64,000 nucleotides of DNA from Burkholderiales bacterium (GTDB lineage Bacteria; Pseudomonadota; Gammaproteobacteria; Burkholderiales; Nitrosomonadaceae). This document shows positions 33,715-42,669 of the stretch, piece by piece; position 1 is the first letter of the stretch, and each line of letters starts with the position of its first letter. The notes under the pieces were generated by a model, which was not told the origin of the DNA, did no database searches, and saw only the letters and a program-made list of their open reading frames with translations. The stretch spans positions 310,001 through 374,000 of the forward strand of contig JABTUQ010000002.1 of NCBI GenBank assembly GCA_015075225.1, read 5' to 3'. Made by a program: the position numbers and the translations under genes.

Positions 33715-35892
33715 TTAAATCGGGGTGGATTGAGTCGCAGTTTGTGCGTTATTGCCGGATAAAGCGGGCAACGTAATCGAGATCTGGGCACCATGGGGCT
33801 GAATGTTCTGTATTTTGATTGTGCCCCCGTGTTCATCCACAATTTTCTTGACAATCGGCAGTCCTAAGCCCGTTCCCTTTTGCTTGGTAGTAACGTAGGG
33901 TTCAAATGCATGTGCTTTGACCTGCTCCGGGAATCCCTTGCCATTGTCAGTCACATTTAATTCGATGCCATTGTTCGCCGCTCTGGTCTGCACAGTGATT
34001 CTGGCGTCTTCTGTATTCACCAGAGCATCCTGTGCATTTTGCAGCAGATTGTGGATGATCTGACGAAGTCTGGCCGGATCTCCCCGGACTTGCGGAATAT
34101 CTCCCGCCAGTTGCAGGGTAATGGGAGGGTGCGGAGATTCGTTTCCAGTGTTGTCGCTTGCCTGGTAAAGCGCCAGAACTTCCTGCACCAGTCGATTGAT
34201 GTCCAGCTGGCACAATTCCAGTTCGGGAACACGCGCATACTCGCGAAATTCATTCACCATTCTTTTCAGGGCTTCAACCTGGCTGACAATGGTTTCAGTG
34301 GATCGCTTCAGTATTTTGACGTCCGGTTCATCAAGTTTGTTTACCAGTTTGTGTTGCAGGCGTTCGGCAGATAACTGGATCGGCGTCAGCGGATTCTTGA
34401 TTTCGTGAGCCAGTCGTCGTGCGACTTCTCCCCAGGCTACGGTGCGTTGTACCTGCAACAGGCTGGTGATGTCATCGAATACCACCACACCACCACCGCC
34501 GGATGTCTGGGGTAGGCGGGAGCCGCGCAGAAGCAGGACCTGTTCCTTGTCTGCTGTGAAATGCAATACCTGGCGTTGCCATTCACCCGCTTCCCCGGTA
34601 TTGAATCCACTTCTTATTTCGCCAGCCAGTAGTTTCAACCCGGATTCCTGTTCGGCACATTCTTCCACGGTTAATCCTGCAAAACGCATCAATGGGATCT
34701 GCAGGATCTGTTCAGCACTTTGGTTGACAGCACGTATTCTCAATGATTGATCAAAGACGATCACACCCGATGACAGATTGGCCAGAATGTTTTCCAGATA
34801 AGCTCGTGCATTCTCGACTTCCTGCTGGTTTTGCTGGGCTATTTGGCGTGCCACAGCCAGTTGCTCGGTCATGAGATTGAATGATTCCGTCAGTGCACCG
34901 AATTCATCGGTACTGTGTATCTGGTGCCGGCGGCTAAAATCTCCCTGTGCCACCGCCCGTGTGCCTTCAGCCAGTAACCCCAGTGGTGCGCTCAGTTTTT
35001 CGCTGATTACAAAAGCACTGGCGAGCGCAGAAAACAAGGCGAGCAGCAAGGCCAGGGTGAGTGTGACGCTATATAGCCGTGTCAGCCCCTGACGGGATAG
35101 CATCAGTTCCTGATAATCGCTGAATCCGGCTTGTACGATTTCTGCATTATGTGCGATGGATTCCGGTACACGTTGCAGCACCTGCAATACCCGGATATCT
35201 TCTTCGGCACTGAGCACGTTGACGGGAACAAGGACACGCAGATAGAGCGTGTTGTTGGCAAGTGTTTCAATCGCGCTGTAATTCTTCTGCATGCGGATAT
35301 GCCGCATAGCTTCCGTATTGGGAATTTCGGGAAATAATGCAGCATCATCCAGGCCGGTAAAGGCAATGACCTTTCCTTCCTGATTGAACAGGGTGGCTTC
35401 CTGTATTTGTGATTGAATCAGGAGCTGATTTAGAACTGTCAGGGGAAATGTAGCTGGTTCGGCCAGATTAAGCGCGGCAGCCTGTGCTTTTTTCTGCAAT
35501 TCTTCCAGGAGATTATCCAGTACCGTCTGGCCAAGCGTGAGTCCACCTTCCAGCGCCCGATCCACTTTGACATCGAACCAGGATTCGATACTTTTCTCCA
35601 GGAACTGTACCGAGATGCTGTAAATAAGCGCGCCTGGAAGAATGGCCATCAATGAAAACACGATCAATAGCCGGAGCGCCAGTCTGGAGCCAAACTGTCC
35701 GGTCTTGAGGCGGCGGCGTAACCGTCCGAGCAGAAATCCTGTGATCCCGATCAGAAGTACCAGAAAAACGGTAATGCTGACAATCAGCCAGCGGTAATGA
35801 CGCTCAAAAAATTCGGTATTGGCTCCGGATGAGGCCAGCAAATACAGCATCACGGTACTTAACCCGGCCACCACCAGAATGACATATTTCAT
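33715..35892 (-). CDS. NtrY-like membrane sensor histidine kinase
   Basis: 725 residues. Three N-terminal membrane segments (about 3-20, 33-53 and 75-95) and another near 275-295 enclose a periplasmic sensor region; then HAMP (SAPLGLLAEGTRAVAQGDF), PAS domain (about 370-480), the dimerisation/phosphorylation box RRLAHEIKNPLTPIQLSAER with the His, and an ATPase domain with TDNGKGFPEQ and GTGLGLPIVKKIVDEHGG. It is the natural partner of the NtrX-like regulator. Its ATG overlaps the stop of the DUF4390 gene by four bases. NtrYX systems respond to nitrogen or redox state in other bacteria; the signal here is unknown. Confidence 0.9.
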   Translation of the reverse strand: MKYVILVVAGLSTVMLYLLASSGANTEFFERHYRWLIVSITVFLVLLIGITGFLLGRLRRRLKTGQFGSRLALRLLIVFSLMAILPGALIYSISVQFLEKSIESWFDVKVDRALEGGLTLGQTVLDNLLEELQKKAQAAALNLAEPATFPLTVLNQLLIQSQIQEATLFNQEGKVIAFTGLDDAALFPEIPNTEAMRHIRMQKNYSAIETLANNTLYLRVLVPVNVLSAEEDIRVLQVLQRVPESIAHNAEIVQAGFSDYQELMLSRQGLTRLYSVTLTLALLLALFSALASAFVISEKLSAPLGLLAEGTRAVAQGDFSRRHQIHSTDEFGALTESFNLMTEQLAVARQIAQQNQQEVENARAYLENILANLSSGVIVFDQSLRIRAVNQSAEQILQIPLMRFAGLTVEECAEQESGLKLLAGEIRSGFNTGEAGEWQRQVLHFTADKEQVLLLRGSRLPQTSGGGGVVVFDDITSLLQVQRTVAWGEVARRLAHEIKNPLTPIQLSAERLQHKLVNKLDEPDVKILKRSTETIVSQVEALKRMVNEFREYARVPELELCQLDINRLVQEVLALYQASDNTGNESPHPPITLQLAGDIPQVRGDPARLRQIIHNLLQNAQDALVNTEDARITVQTRAANNGIELNVTDNGKGFPEQVKAHAFEPYVTTKQKGTGLGLPIVKKIVDEHGGTIKIQNIQPHGAQISITLPALSGNNAQTATQSTPI

Positions 35893-36515
35893 GGATTAGC
35901 CGATCCGCGAAGATCAGATTTATTCCCGGCTTCAGCTGCAGGAGGGAACTTGATCTGCCAGATTTTTTTCTCAGAACTGAGATTCCAGTCCTCGGAATCA
36001 AGCCATTCCAGTTGAAAGGGCTTGGATAGGCGTGAAATATCCAGCCAGATTTGTAGAACGGCCGTATAAGTGGAATCGGGCAGCAGTGGTTTGTTTTCCC
36101 TGATCAGCAGATCCGGCTGATGTCCAAGTGCTGCCAAGGCTGCCTTGAGTGTGGGGAAGCTGCGGGATTGGCCGCGCTGAACCAGCCGGTATTGCCGGGT
36201 CAGTGCCTGGTAGCTGAGTTCGATTCTTTCCTTGGAGCGCGCAATTTCTTCATCTAGCCAGTACCAGCGTGGCTTCATGATCAAAAGCCGCGTGACGAAA
36301 TAGAGATTCACTCCGTTCCTTAGCGCCCGTTTCATCGTTTTGCTCAGCACAAAATCAGCTTCGACATCAATACGGAAACTGTCGCTGAACTTTTTGACAC
36401 GGAAGGAATCGATCTCGATCCGGCCTTTTTCCGCTGCAATGGGGGTTGATGAAAACAGCGCAATCAACAGCAAAAATACCAGATTGAGCCAAGGGCGACT
36501 GATGGTGGCTGTCAT
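35889..36515 (-). CDS. DUF4390 exported protein
   Basis: 208 residues with a signal peptide (about 1-28, cleavage near PIAAEKG), then a beta-rich domain of the DUF4390 family. It sits between rsmB and ntrY, an order common in betaproteobacteria: its ATG (36513-36515) comes one base after the rsmB stop and its stop overlaps the start of ntrY by four bases. This tight link to the sensor kinase suggests a periplasmic helper of NtrY, but that is inference. The frame extends to 36623 inside rsmB and is not used. Confidence 0.83.
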   Translation of the reverse strand: MTATISRPWLNLVFLLLIALFSSTPIAAEKGRIEIDSFRVKKFSDSFRIDVEADFVLSKTMKRALRNGVNLYFVTRLLIMKPRWYWLDEEIARSKERIELSYQALTRQYRLVQRGQSRSFPTLKAALAALGHQPDLLIRENKPLLPDSTYTAVLQIWLDISRLSKPFQLEWLDSEDWNLSSEKKIWQIKFPPAAEAGNKSDLRGSANP

Positions 36516-36516
36516 G

Positions 36517-37800
36517 TCAATTTTTCTGAAATAGGGCGTAAAAGAAGCCATCGTGATTGATTTCCGGCAGTAACTGCCCATTGTGCATTGCTTCATGGAA
36601 ACAAGGCAGCCTGCTGGCATCATTGTGCATCGTGAGAAATCTATCCACTACCGTATCGTTTTCTTCCTTGAATATGGAACAGGTGACATACAAAAATTTT
36701 CCTCCGCGCTGCAGCAATGGCCACAGTGCATTCAATATGGCTATCTGTGTCTGTGCGAAGTGATGAATATCTCCAGATCTTCTGAGCCATTTGATATCGG
36801 GATGACGCCTGACTACACCCGAAGCCGAACACGGCACATCGGCCAGTATCCGGTCGTACAATTGGCCATCCCACCATTGCGCTGGCTGGGTTGCATCGCC
36901 ACAAGCCAGGTGGTAGCCCGTTATCCGCAGACGGGAGAAATTTTCTTTCAACCGGTTGAGCCGATCTTCATGCTTGTCCAGCACGATCAAATCAATGTCT
37001 TCTGCCAGTTCGATCAGGTGGGTGCTTTTGCCACCCGGCGCAGCGCAGGCATCCAGCACACGCATTCCAGATCCGGCATCCAGCAGAGGGGCGGCAAGTT
37101 GTGCGCCGGCATCCTGTACGGTGACCCATCCTTCAGAAAATCCCGGCAGTTTTTCCACAGCAACCGGTTTTGCAAGCCGCAAGGCATTTCCCCATAACCA
37201 GGCGGATTCAATGTTGTGTGCTGCGAGCATGGCTTGATACTGGCTGATTGAAGCCAGTCGCGGGTTGATGCGTAAAATCATCGCCGGGTGTTCGTTACCC
37301 GCAAGCAGGATAGCTTCGTAGTTTTGAGGGTATTGCTGGCGTAATTTATCGATCCACCACTGTGGGTAGGAGTAGCGTGCAACATCATCGTCGGTTTTGA
37401 TCTGATCCAGCAGCTGGACACGCTGGCGCATGAAGTTGCGTAATACAGCATTAACCATGCCTGATATAGCAGGGTTGCGCGTGATTTTCCGGGAGGATGA
37501 AACTGCGTGATCAACAATGGCATGTGCTGGTGCCTGACTATAACAAAGCTGGTACAGACCGGCGACCAACAGATAATAAAGTGGTTTGTTTTGTACCGGT
37601 TTGTTCAGTAATTTGCGAAGAATGGCTTCAAGCTGTCCGTAATGGCGGAGCACGCCATAGCTAATATCCTGAATGGCGCCACGTTGCTGGGGTGAAAGGC
37701 GGGGGTGAGCCTGCCAGAGCGAGCGTAATATTTCTGTCAGATTGGCGCCGGCTAATACTTCTCCAATCACCTGCACGGCCAGTAGTTGAACTTCGATCAT
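36517..37800 (-). CDS. rsmB: 16S rRNA m5C967 methyltransferase
   Basis: 427 residues. An N-terminal NusB-like RNA-binding domain (about 1-140) precedes the SAM-dependent methyltransferase with DACAAPGGKSTHLIEL (SAM site), DVPCSASGVVRRHPD (motif IV with its Cys) and YVTCSIFKEEN (catalytic Cys of motif VI). It methylates C967 of 16S rRNA. Its start overlaps the fmt stop by four bases (ATGA), as in the classic def-fmt-rsmB operon. Confidence 0.94.
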   Translation of the reverse strand: MIEVQLLAVQVIGEVLAGANLTEILRSLWQAHPRLSPQQRGAIQDISYGVLRHYGQLEAILRKLLNKPVQNKPLYYLLVAGLYQLCYSQAPAHAIVDHAVSSSRKITRNPAISGMVNAVLRNFMRQRVQLLDQIKTDDDVARYSYPQWWIDKLRQQYPQNYEAILLAGNEHPAMILRINPRLASISQYQAMLAAHNIESAWLWGNALRLAKPVAVEKLPGFSEGWVTVQDAGAQLAAPLLDAGSGMRVLDACAAPGGKSTHLIELAEDIDLIVLDKHEDRLNRLKENFSRLRITGYHLACGDATQPAQWWDGQLYDRILADVPCSASGVVRRHPDIKWLRRSGDIHHFAQTQIAILNALWPLLQRGGKFLYVTCSIFKEENDTVVDRFLTMHNDASRLPCFHEAMHNGQLLPEINHDGFFYALFQKN

Positions 37801-38771
37801 GTTTGGCCGCTGTCCTGGTTGTTCTGATGATCCAATTCCATTTTATGGAAGCGTTCCCCTGGCTGCAGCGGTGTTCCTGCCAGAAATTGTGCTGCGGTCA
37901 GTTTTTTGCCGCCTGCTTTTTGCAGCATGTTGATGGATAAAGCGCCGTGGCCGCATGCAACCATAATTCCATTGGGGTCTGCAGCGACGATTTCCCCGGG
38001 AGAATGCTTCTCTGCTCGGTTGACAATACTGGCCTGCCATAATTTGACCGGATTTCCATGCAGGCAGGTAGATGCACCGGGATGCGGATTGTAGGTCCGG
38101 ATCATGCGATTGATATGCGCTGCGTCGTGTGTCCAGTCGATTTCGGCATCGGCTTTCCGGATTTTGGCGGCATAACAGGCTTCTGCATCATGTTGTGGTG
38201 TGGCGATCAGCCGGCCTTGCTCCAGCAATAACAATGCTTCGACAATACATTCGCCACCCAGATCGGCCAGTTTGTCATGCAGCGTGCCTGTAGTGTCATG
38301 CGGCTCAATGGTAAATGCACGTTTCAGCAGGATTGCGCCGGTATCAAGTCCCTGATCCATCTGCATGATGGTAATACCGGTTTCGGCATCACCTTCCAGC
38401 AGGGCTCGCTGGATAGGGGCCGCACCACGCCAGCGCGGCAGCAGCGAGGCATGGATATTGATGCAGCCGTGGCGGGGAATACGTAATACAGCTTCGGGCA
38501 GCAGCAACCCATACGCTGCGACGATCATGACATCCGGTTCGAGTGTTGCAAGTTGTGCCTGTATGTCTGGTGACTTGAGTGTTTCCGGCTGGAGTAGTGG
38601 AATACTGTATTGTTGAGCCAGTATTTTGACCGGACTGGCTTGCATTTTCATGCCTCGCCCGGCAGGGCGGTCTGGTTGAGTCAGAGCGAGAATGATGTTG
38701 AATCCTGCTTTCTGCAGAGCTTCCAGTGCCTTGGCTGCGAAAACAGGAGTGCCAGCAAAAATGATTTTCAT
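37797..38771 (-). CDS. fmt: Methionyl-tRNA formyltransferase
   Basis: 324 residues. Formylates initiator Met-tRNA using 10-formyl-tetrahydrofolate. Motifs: FAGTPVFAAKALEAL at the start, the catalytic region NIHASLLPRWRGAAPIQRAL with the conserved Asn and His, and ITIMQMDQGLDTG with the third catalytic Asp. A C-terminal tRNA-binding OB-like domain follows. Between def (63 bases upstream) and rsmB (four-base overlap). Confidence 0.95.
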   Translation of the reverse strand: MKIIFAGTPVFAAKALEALQKAGFNIILALTQPDRPAGRGMKMQASPVKILAQQYSIPLLQPETLKSPDIQAQLATLEPDVMIVAAYGLLLPEAVLRIPRHGCINIHASLLPRWRGAAPIQRALLEGDAETGITIMQMDQGLDTGAILLKRAFTIEPHDTTGTLHDKLADLGGECIVEALLLLEQGRLIATPQHDAEACYAAKIRKADAEIDWTHDAAHINRMIRTYNPHPGASTCLHGNPVKLWQASIVNRAEKHSPGEIVAADPNGIMVACGHGALSINMLQKAGGKKLTAAQFLAGTPLQPGERFHKMELDHQNNQDSGQT

Positions 38772-38834
38772 GCGTGAATGTGCTCGCCGGAATGAAGGGG
38801 GATTACCGAAGAATAAACACAGGTTGTATCTGGT

Positions 38835-39341
38835 TCAGGCAGTTTGCCTGCGTGCCTGTTTCTTTAGCTTGCTCAGGATGCGGGATTGTTTGAAAGGTGA
38901 CAAATACTCAACAAATACCTTGCCCATGAGATGATCCATTTCGTGCTGAATGCAGATCGCCAGCAGCCCGGTTGCATTCATTTCAAAGGATTTTCCCTCG
39001 AGATTGGTTGCCTGAATGGTGATTTGCTCGGCACGGGTAACCTTGTCAAAAATATCCGGTACAGAGAGGCAACCTTCCTGGGCCTCTGTTTTTCCATGAC
39101 TGGCGATGATTTTCGGGTTGATCAGCACCAGTAGTTCATTCCGAGTTTCGGAAATATCAATCACGATTATTCGCTGGTGAACATCAACCTGGGTGGCCGC
39201 CAGCCCGATGCCCGGAGCAGCGTACATGGTTTCGGCCATATCTTTGACCAGAGTGCGTATTTCCTGGGTGATGGCGGACACTTCGTCTGCAACCTTGTGC
39301 AGTCGTTCATCAGGGTAGCGGAGTATATTCAGAATTGACAT
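38835..39341 (-). CDS. def: Peptide deformylase
   Basis: 168 residues, iron-dependent enzyme removing the N-formyl group from new proteins. All three motifs are present: [18 protein letters not shown] (metal Cys) and QHEMDHLMG (the HExxH with two metal His and the catalytic Glu). It is the first gene of the def-fmt-rsmB-DUF4390-ntrY-ntrX series and is divergent from a LysM protein gene. Confidence 0.95.
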   Translation of the reverse strand: MSILNILRYPDERLHKVADEVSAITQEIRTLVKDMAETMYAAPGIGLAATQVDVHQRIIVIDISETRNELLVLINPKIIASHGKTEAQEGCLSVPDIFDKVTRAEQITIQATNLEGKSFEMNATGLLAICIQHEMDHLMGKVFVEYLSPFKQSRILSKLKKQARRQTA

Positions 39342-39454
39342 AACAAATTTGCATAATTCGGATATTAGAGCTCAGGAGAGTGGTTTTATCATTGCGCACC
39401 GGCCTGTTTTTTTCTGACCCACTTGGGGTACTTTGATGGAGATGAAGAATCTTT

Positions 39455-40483
39455 ATGCGCACTTTGACAATTATATCCGCGATTTTGTTTACCAGCCTGC
39501 TTTCTGGGTTGTCTCTGGCGGCGAATGAAATAACACTGCGGGATGACGCGCCAGATCATTATCAGGTTGTTCCGGGCGATACCCTTTGGGGAATTTCCTC
39601 CCGTTTCCTCAAGGAGCCTTGGCGCTGGCCGGAGATTTGGCAGCTGAATCGTGAGCAAATCCGGAATCCGCACCGTATCTACCCAGGTGATGTCATTTTT
39701 GTGGAAAATACCTTGTATGGTAAGCGCCTGGGAATGGCGGGCGAAAAAGGTACAGTCAGACTCTCTCCCAGGATTCACACCGAAGAATCTGCTCTAAAAG
39801 CGATTCCCAATATTCCAGCTGAAAAGATCGAGCCTTTTTTAAGCCAGCCGCTGGTAATCGAAAAAGGCGAATTGGAGAAAGCGCCTGTGATACTCGGTGC
39901 CAGCGATGAACGGGTGATTTTAAGCCCCGGGGACAAGATATATGTGGGTGATCTGCCCGTTGATCAAGGTGTGATCTGGCAGGTATTCCGCAACGGGAAA
40001 GCGCTGATTGACCCGGATCACAATAATCGCATCCTCGGTTACGAAGCTGTTTATCTGGGCACAGTTGAAATCACGAATTTTGCAGCGATCAGTACAGCAA
40101 GGATTGTCCGGTCTGCGCAGGAAATCTTGAAAGGAGACCGGCTGTTACCCCTTTCGGCCACAAGAATTGATGATTACTTGCCACATGCGCCTGATTTTTC
40201 GCTAACAGCCCGAATTATCTCCGTTTATGGTGGGGTGAGCGAAATTGGTGAAAATATGATTGTGACGCTCAACCAGGGGAGAGATAACGGGATTGAGCCG
40301 GGACATGTACTTGCAGTTTTTCGCGAACATGGCGTGCGCTTGCATGAAGGGAAGAAAATTGGTTTGCCGGATGAACGGATAGGTCTGATGCTCGTTTTTC
40401 GTGTGTTTGATCATGTTTCTTATGCGCTGATCATGCAGAGTTCCCAGACAATCAAGGTGATGGATGCAGTGAAAACACCCTGA
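39455..40483 (+). CDS. Exported LysM-domain protein
   Basis: 342 residues: a signal peptide (about 1-23, cleavage near SLAAN) and one LysM domain (about 33-85) with YQVVPGDTLWGISSRFL and NPHRIYPGDVIFV. LysM domains bind peptidoglycan. The remaining 250 residues form a beta-rich C-terminal part without known catalytic residues. In many betaproteobacteria such a gene stands between def and dprA, and the same order is seen here (def divergent, dprA downstream). Function unknown beyond wall binding. Confidence 0.87.
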   Translation: MRTLTIISAILFTSLLSGLSLAANEITLRDDAPDHYQVVPGDTLWGISSRFLKEPWRWPEIWQLNREQIRNPHRIYPGDVIFVENTLYGKRLGMAGEKGTVRLSPRIHTEESALKAIPNIPAEKIEPFLSQPLVIEKGELEKAPVILGASDERVILSPGDKIYVGDLPVDQGVIWQVFRNGKALIDPDHNNRILGYEAVYLGTVEITNFAAISTARIVRSAQEILKGDRLLPLSATRIDDYLPHAPDFSLTARIISVYGGVSEIGENMIVTLNQGRDNGIEPGHVLAVFREHGVRLHEGKKIGLPDERIGLMLVFRVFDHVSYALIMQSSQTIKVMDAVKTP

Positions 40484-40856
40484 CAGAGGAGGGCAAAGTT
40501 ACTATACTCATCCCTTTGTTTATATTGAATACAGCCGTGCACTGCATAAGTGTACGGCTGTTGGTTATTAGGGAGCCACTGATTAAATCCTCCATGAGCC
40601 GCATTGCAGAAAGAATCGTAATGATCGCAAGAGGTGCGACGAAGGTTGTAACTGTTCTGCGATACCGGGGAGTGCGACACAGCGAGTGCATGATTTTTCC
40701 GCAACTCCTTTGGAGTACTGGTTTTGCTGAAGAACTGCGGCGTTGGGCCTGTTGTGAAAGAGTTAGATTCACTGCTTCACTTGTCTTGTATTCCATCTCA
40801 TCTCATCCGCAAAACACAGTGTGCTGCCATGTGGGATTTGATCAGAAATTCTCTGT
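40484..40856. other. Gene-free stretch between LysM gene and dprA, of unclear origin
   Basis: About 370 bases. It begins with a hairpin (see 40531) and then holds sequence unlike the usual AT-rich spacers: moderately GC-rich, with long overlapping open frames on both strands (about 40516-40860 plus and 40452-40796 minus), neither with family resemblance nor a good ribosome site. It may be a decayed insertion or repeat; I could not link it to anything else in the window. Confidence 0.5.
40531..40561. terminator. Hairpin after the LysM gene
   Basis: ACAGCCGTGCACT (40531-40543) and AGTGTACGGCTGT (40549-40561) form 13-bp arms with one G-T type mismatch and a short loop. No T run follows. It lies 47 bases past the stop of the LysM gene. 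Confidence 0.55.
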
Positions 40857-41987
40857 ATGAATTCTTCCATTATGCAGATGAATCAGGATATTGAGTCTTG
40901 GTTGCGTCTTGGTTTGACGGAAGGAGTGGGCGCGGGGACTTTGCGCCGGTTGCTGGTTGCATTTGGTGATCCGGCGGAGGTGCTTGCAGCCAGCCAGCTG
41001 GCGCTTGAAGGCGTCGTGAAAAAAACAGTGGCCGCTGGTATTTTTCAGCGCAAAGTTGATGAGGAGAAGCTTGCCAGGACGCTGAAATGGCTGGAAGATC
41101 CGCTTAATTCGTTAATTACACTGGCAGATCCGGATTATCCGGAATTGTTGCTTAATATAACCGATCCCCCCCCCTTACTTTATTTCAAAGGCCGGCGCCA
41201 GTTTCTGGCCAGGCCAGCTATGGCTATCGTCGGTAGTCGCAATGCCACGCCCCAAGGATTGGCAAATGCCGATGCGTTTGCCGAAGCTGCCAGCAATGCT
41301 GGATTTTGTGTTGTTAGCGGCCTGGCACAGGGGATTGATACCGCAGCTCATCAGGGAGGTTTGCGCGGCATATCTTCCAGTATGGCGATTGTTGGAACCG
41401 GGCTTGATCTTGTCTACCCATCCAAAAATCATGAGCTTGCCCATAAGCTGGCGAATGAAGGTGGATTGATTTCGGAATTTCCGCTGGGAACGCCGGCCAT
41501 GAGCCGAAATTTTCCGCGCAGAAATCGTATTATCAGCGGGGTGTGTCATGCTTGTCTGGTTGTAGAGGCAACACTGCATAGCGGATCTCTTATTACTGCC
41601 AGGCTGGCTCTGGAGCAGGGGCGTGAAGTGATGGCCATTCCCGGATCTATTCATTCTCCCTTGTCCAAGGGATGTCATGCATTGATCAAGCAAGGCGCAA
41701 AATTGGTTGAGAGCATCCAGGATATTCTGGATGAATTGCATTACCCATCGGTACAACCTTCTGTGGGTGCATCAGACCGTGATAACGGAAAAAATGAGGT
41801 GGAAAATATTATTACTGGGGATGATGCCGGGTTGCTGCCGTATTTTGGCTACGATTCGATTGATATGGATACCCTTTGCCTGCGTAGCGGCTTGACGGTT
41901 GAGGCTGTATCCGCCATGCTATTGAACTTGGAGCTGGAGGGCTTGATTGGCAGCCTTCCTGGGGGGAAGTATCAGCGTATTCGGTAA
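40857..41987 (+). CDS. dprA: DNA-processing protein DprA
   Basis: 376 residues. DprA (Smf) protects incoming single-stranded DNA and loads RecA during transformation. An N-terminal SAM-like domain precedes the Rossmann fold with MAIVGSRNATPQG, VVSGLAQGIDTAAHQG and SRNFPRRNRIISG, and a C-terminal winged helix (about 315-376). Possible starts are the ATGs at 40857 and a few codons later. A nine-C run (41166-41174) encodes Pro-Pro-Pro in frame. It precedes smg, as often in betaproteobacteria. Confidence 0.92.
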   Translation: MNSSIMQMNQDIESWLRLGLTEGVGAGTLRRLLVAFGDPAEVLAASQLALEGVVKKTVAAGIFQRKVDEEKLARTLKWLEDPLNSLITLADPDYPELLLNITDPPPLLYFKGRRQFLARPAMAIVGSRNATPQGLANADAFAEAASNAGFCVVSGLAQGIDTAAHQGGLRGISSSMAIVGTGLDLVYPSKNHELAHKLANEGGLISEFPLGTPAMSRNFPRRNRIISGVCHACLVVEATLHSGSLITARLALEQGREVMAIPGSIHSPLSKGCHALIKQGAKLVESIQDILDELHYPSVQPSVGASDRDNGKNEVENIITGDDAGLLPYFGYDSIDMDTLCLRSGLTVEAVSAMLLNLELEGLIGSLPGGKYQRIR

Positions 41988-42081
41988 TTTATGCTGCACC
42001 TAACGGATACAATACTTTTCTCCTGTTTTAGAAGCCTTGGTTTTTATAGTGGTTCTGACCTGGAGCCACAGAGCTGAAATT

Positions 42082-42543
42082 ATGTTTGATATCCTCGTAT
42101 ATTTGTTTGAAAACTATTTCGATGCTGGAAATTGTCCGGACTCTGCCACATTGACCCGAAAACTGACGATGGCAGGTTTTGATGACGAGGAAATTACATT
42201 GGCACTGGACTGGTTGTCCGACCTTTCCCATCACGGTGAAGAAGGTTATCCGGACGAATTGGCGAAAAGTAATTCAATGCGCTTTTTTACGGATGAAGAG
42301 ATGGAGATCATTGATACGGAAGGGCACGGATTCATTCTGTTTCTTGAGCAGGCGGGTGTTGTCAACCCATTGCAGCGTGAAATATTGATTGATCGGGTTA
42401 TCCGTATGGATGACAGTGATACATCCAGTATCGAGAAAATAAAATTGGTTGTGCTGTTTGATCTCTGGATCCGCAACCAGCTGACTGATCGTGGTGTTGT
42501 CGAAGGATTATTCGTAGTGGGTGATTCCCTTCAGCGACATTGA
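42082..42543 (+). CDS. smg: Smg protein (DUF494 family)
   Basis: 153 residues, acidic and helical, matching the Smg/DUF494 family (MFDILVYLFENYFDAG at the start, LDWLSDL and DRVIRMD further on). The function is unknown; the gene is usually found between dprA and topA/topB, as here. The ATG at 42082 gives the family N-terminus; the frame extends 15 codons upstream to 42037 without similarity. Confidence 0.88.
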   Translation: MFDILVYLFENYFDAGNCPDSATLTRKLTMAGFDDEEITLALDWLSDLSHHGEEGYPDELAKSNSMRFFTDEEMEIIDTEGHGFILFLEQAGVVNPLQREILIDRVIRMDDSDTSSIEKIKLVVLFDLWIRNQLTDRGVVEGLFVVGDSLQRH

Positions 42544-42669
42544 TTCTCTGCAGATATTCCCTCCAGACTTATTGATAATGGATAGCCCGCAAGCCGGACA
42601 ATTTGATGGGCAGGAACGGCCTGCAACTCTGCTGGCCGTTTATTGCGTCCGCAGTAATATGAATACTTT

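Noticed and set aside
36583..37197. Long open frame (204 codons) on the plus strand opposite rsmB
   Set aside because: Shadow of the rsmB coding sequence; no start signal or family.
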